6,036 nt of DNA, from assembly GCA_020724105.1 (NCBI GenBank), contig DYHP01000032.1:4033-10068 (forward strand). The letters are read 5' to 3'. Position numbers and translations under genes: made by a program. Below, one piece after another: positions 4,432 to 6,036 of the stretch. The stretch is from Candidatus Methylomirabilis sp. GTDB taxonomy: Bacteria; Patescibacteriota; Patescibacteriia; DYHP01. The stretch's first letter is position 1; each line of letters begins with the position of its first letter. The notes below the pieces were generated by a model. The model worked only from the letters and a program-made list of their open reading frames with translations. It had not been told where the DNA came from and ran no database searches.

Positions 4432-5220
4432 ATGGCACTTACAACACAACAAAGCAAACAAATAAAAGATTATCTGGTTGAGAAAATCCGCCAGAAGTTA
4501 GCAACTTACAATCCGGAAACCAACTCAATGCCCTTTCATTTTCGCTTGCTCGGCAAGGATAGAATGGCTTTGTTTTCTTTTATTCAATCGGTAAATACAA
4601 TGCTTGGCACTTCAATTTTTGAGCAAGTCGGCAAAATGATTGCCGAGCCAAGAGCAAGCCGCGCTATCGGACAATACAAAGAATTTGAAGGTTATATCGG
4701 TAGCGAAGCAGTTTTAAAAATTGACAATATCATGCGGGATTTGCGTTCGGCTTCACGCAAACCAGATAAGGAAAAGGAGACAAAAGAAGTATTGGCTGTC
4801 GCCAATAAGGGCAATTTAGGAAAGAAACTTAAAAAGCGCGTTGACCTTTTTGTGGAAATGAAGGACGGCACAGAATATTACTTTGAGGTAAAAACCGCGA
4901 AGCCAAATATCAACGAATTTACTGGTATTAAAAAGCAAATGCTCGATTGGATTGCAATGCGCGGTAGCGAAAAACCGAAAGCAAATATCAAAACTATTGT
5001 TGCTATTCCATATAATCCTTACGAACCAAAGCCATATGAACGCTGGACATTGCAGGGACTGTTTGATTTGCGCCAAGAAGTTTTGGTCGGACCGGAATTT
5101 TGGGATTTGCTCGGCGGCAAAAATACTTACGAGGATTTGTTAAAAGTTTTTAAACAAGCAGGATTAGAACTTTATGGCGAGATAGATAAAAAAATGAAAA
5201 ATCTGAATAATGGAAAATAG
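4432..5220 (+). CDS. Type II restriction endonuclease, TdeIII/MjaII type
   Basis: The 262-residue protein matches, by memory of family wording, the TdeIII/MjaII group: MPFHFRLLGKDRMALFSFI near the N-terminus, GTSIFE, and the strongly typical IPYNPYEPKPYERW (192-205) followed by EFWDLLGGK and an ELYGEID tail. A PD-(D/E)xK nuclease core is visible: D138 in RVDLFVEM, then E152-V-K154 in YYFEVKTAKPN. Members of this group are reported to recognise GGNCC; I recall this and could not check it. The gene starts 1 base after the methyltransferase stop, behind GGAAAATAAT, which may act as a weak ribosome site. The adjacent methyltransferase supplies self-protection. GGNCC occurs several times in this window (for example GGTCC near 1465 and GGACC near 5090), so no local site avoidance is apparent. 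Full length, with no disruption. Confidence 0.85.
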   Translation: MALTTQQSKQIKDYLVEKIRQKLATYNPETNSMPFHFRLLGKDRMALFSFIQSVNTMLGTSIFEQVGKMIAEPRASRAIGQYKEFEGYIGSEAVLKIDNIMRDLRSASRKPDKEKETKEVLAVANKGNLGKKLKKRVDLFVEMKDGTEYYFEVKTAKPNINEFTGIKKQMLDWIAMRGSEKPKANIKTIVAIPYNPYEPKPYERWTLQGLFDLRQEVLVGPEFWDLLGGKNTYEDLLKVFKQAGLELYGEIDKKMKNLNNGK

Positions 5221-5222
5221 AT

Positions 5223-5956
5223 ATGGCTATACCGGAATCACAATTAACAACATAGGCAAATCAAGGCGCAATTACTACTACCAAAACAACTGCCGACTCT
5301 GTTAAAAACGCCCTAAAATCTTATAACAACTGGCCGAGCGGTGTTGATTTTGAGGTCTATTTGCAAGGTTCGTATAAAAATGACACCAATATACGCGGTG
5401 ATAGCGATGTTGATGTTGTTGCTCAACTCAACTCTACTTTTTACAGCAATTTGTCAGAAGACCAAAAGAGAACTTTGGGATTAACCCCCGCCACTTATCA
5501 TTTATCAAATTTTAGAGATGATGTTTTGAAAATTCTAAAAAACTATTATGGCCAGAGCCAAATAACCGAGGGTAATAAATCAATCGAGATAAAAGCGAAT
5601 AATGGGAGATTGCCCGCCGATGTAATCGTTTGCGCCCAATACAGAAGATATAAGACCGTAAACAGCTATGATTATGTTGAAGGAATGACCTTAATTGTCG
5701 CGGTAGTATTTCCGGCGACACAACGCCCTCGTATTTTCTGGAATGCCTGCTTTATAATGTTCCAAGTTCAAATCTCAATACAAGTTATCAAGACACTTTT
5801 TGCAATACTGTGAATTGGCTCAATAAAGCGAGTTTAGACGACTTCGTTTGTCAAAATGGCCAGTTAAAACTTTTTGGGTTGACACCGGAACAATGGGGCA
5901 CAAGCGAAGCAAAAAGTTTTATTCAAAATTTAATTTCGCTTTGGAATAATTGGTGA
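5223..5956 (+). pseudogene. CBASS-type nucleotidyltransferase (CD-NTase/SMODS), disrupted
   Basis: Intact relatives make cyclic oligonucleotide alarms that trigger a membrane effector during phage infection. The ATG at 5223 opens MAIPESQLTT, then TAG at codon 11, then the same frame continues ANQGAITTTKTTADSVKNAL. Relatives have Trp there (ESQLxTW), so TGG has become TAG. The catalytic core follows: G49-S50 (LQGSYKND), D62 and D64 (SDVDVV) and the third acid D133 (PADVIVCAQYRRY). After YDYVEGMTL (about 5690) homology in this frame ends. The C-terminal part resumes in another frame from about 5702 (GDTTPSYFLECLLYNVP ... LISLWNNW) to TGA at 5954-5956. About 241 residues remain against roughly 300 in relatives, so some 60 residues of the helical domain are lost with a frame change. 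It starts 2 bases after the endonuclease stop. The gene is non-functional unless the assembly is wrong. Confidence 0.8.
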
Positions 5957-5957
5957 T

Positions 5958-6036
5958 GTGCACGCTTATTCAATAGATACAAATGAAAGAAAAAACATTT
6001 TGTTGGTTTTGGCAGTAATCAGCATTGTTTTTTCTT
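5958..6036 (+). CDS. N-terminus of a membrane effector, Cap15/2TM-beta-like (partial)
   Basis: A GTG at 5958, 1 base after the nucleotidyltransferase stop, opens a frame that runs off the right edge (26 codons: HAYSIDTNERKN, then ILLVLAVISIVFS). The second part is a transmembrane helix. The opening H-x-YSIDTxERK followed by a helix is what I recall from proteins encoded next to this nucleotidyltransferase type, the SMODS-associated 2TM beta-rich effectors (Cap15 group), which sense the cyclic nucleotide and breach the inner membrane. Position directly behind the cyclase supports a CBASS effector. The ATG 2 bases upstream (5956) leads to a stop after six codons and is rejected. Only a fragment is visible, so S-4TM or another membrane effector is possible. 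Confidence 0.55.
   Translation, partial: MHAYSIDTNERKNILLVLAVISIVFS

Noticed and set aside
5253..5255. Alternative genetic code reading TAG as an amino acid
   Set aside because: TAG ends the glycosyltransferase and the endonuclease at sensible places, and the cyclase also carries a deletion, so a plain nonsense mutation is simpler.
5361..5813. Shorter functional cyclase starting at the TTG at 5361
   Set aside because: It would lose the N-terminal helix, starts 3 residues before the catalytic GS, and runs out of frame after about 5690 into a non-homologous tail.
1..6036. CRISPR array
   Set aside because: No series of regularly spaced repeats; the repeats seen are paired or palindromic.

Overview
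The window looks like chromosomal DNA of a small-genome bacterium, most likely a Candidate Phyla Radiation (Patescibacteria) member. The reasons are the style of the glycosyltransferase tail, AT-rich genes packed 1-2 bases apart with poor Shine-Dalgarno sequences, a tRNA without encoded CCA, and small palindromic elements inside and between genes. This assignment is inference. TAG and TGA both act as real stops, so the standard bacterial code fits.

Left part (1-1690): the 3' end of a membrane-associated family 2 glycosyltransferase overlaps a complete TatD-type metal-dependent DNase by 10 bases. The tatD gene carries two in-frame extra segments that look like palindromic or repeat insertions. 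A convergent minus-strand gene of unknown function (104 aa) follows; a strong hairpin lies between them.

Middle (1690-2632): a non-coding stretch rich in structure. It holds a frameshifted minus-strand mini-gene, a textbook REPIN (two GTAG-headed REP hairpins head to head), a divergent promoter region with two perfect inverted repeats, and a tRNA-Pro(CGG) gene. The tRNA is flanked by a 5'-half tRNA relic and by a duplicated 3' half. A GC-rich hairpin-bearing spacer comes next.

Right part (2633-6036): a defence cluster read as one tight operon. A promoter (TTGATT, 17 bases, TATCAT) leads to a 68-aa XRE regulator that fits a restriction-modification controller protein. Next are an amino-methyltransferase (DPFSGSGTT and TSPPY motifs) with an N-terminal helix-turn-helix, and a PD-(D/E)xK restriction endonuclease of the TdeIII/MjaII type. 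Behind it, 2 bases on, is a CBASS-type nucleotidyltransferase (CD-NTase/SMODS fold), then, 1 base on, the start of a membrane protein that resembles the 2TM beta-rich (Cap15-like) CBASS effectors. The cyclase gene is broken as it stands: the conserved Trp codon 11 is TAG, and about 60 residues between the catalytic core and the C-terminal helices are missing with a frame change. The cluster therefore looks like an intact type II R-M system joined to a decayed, or mis-assembled, CBASS.
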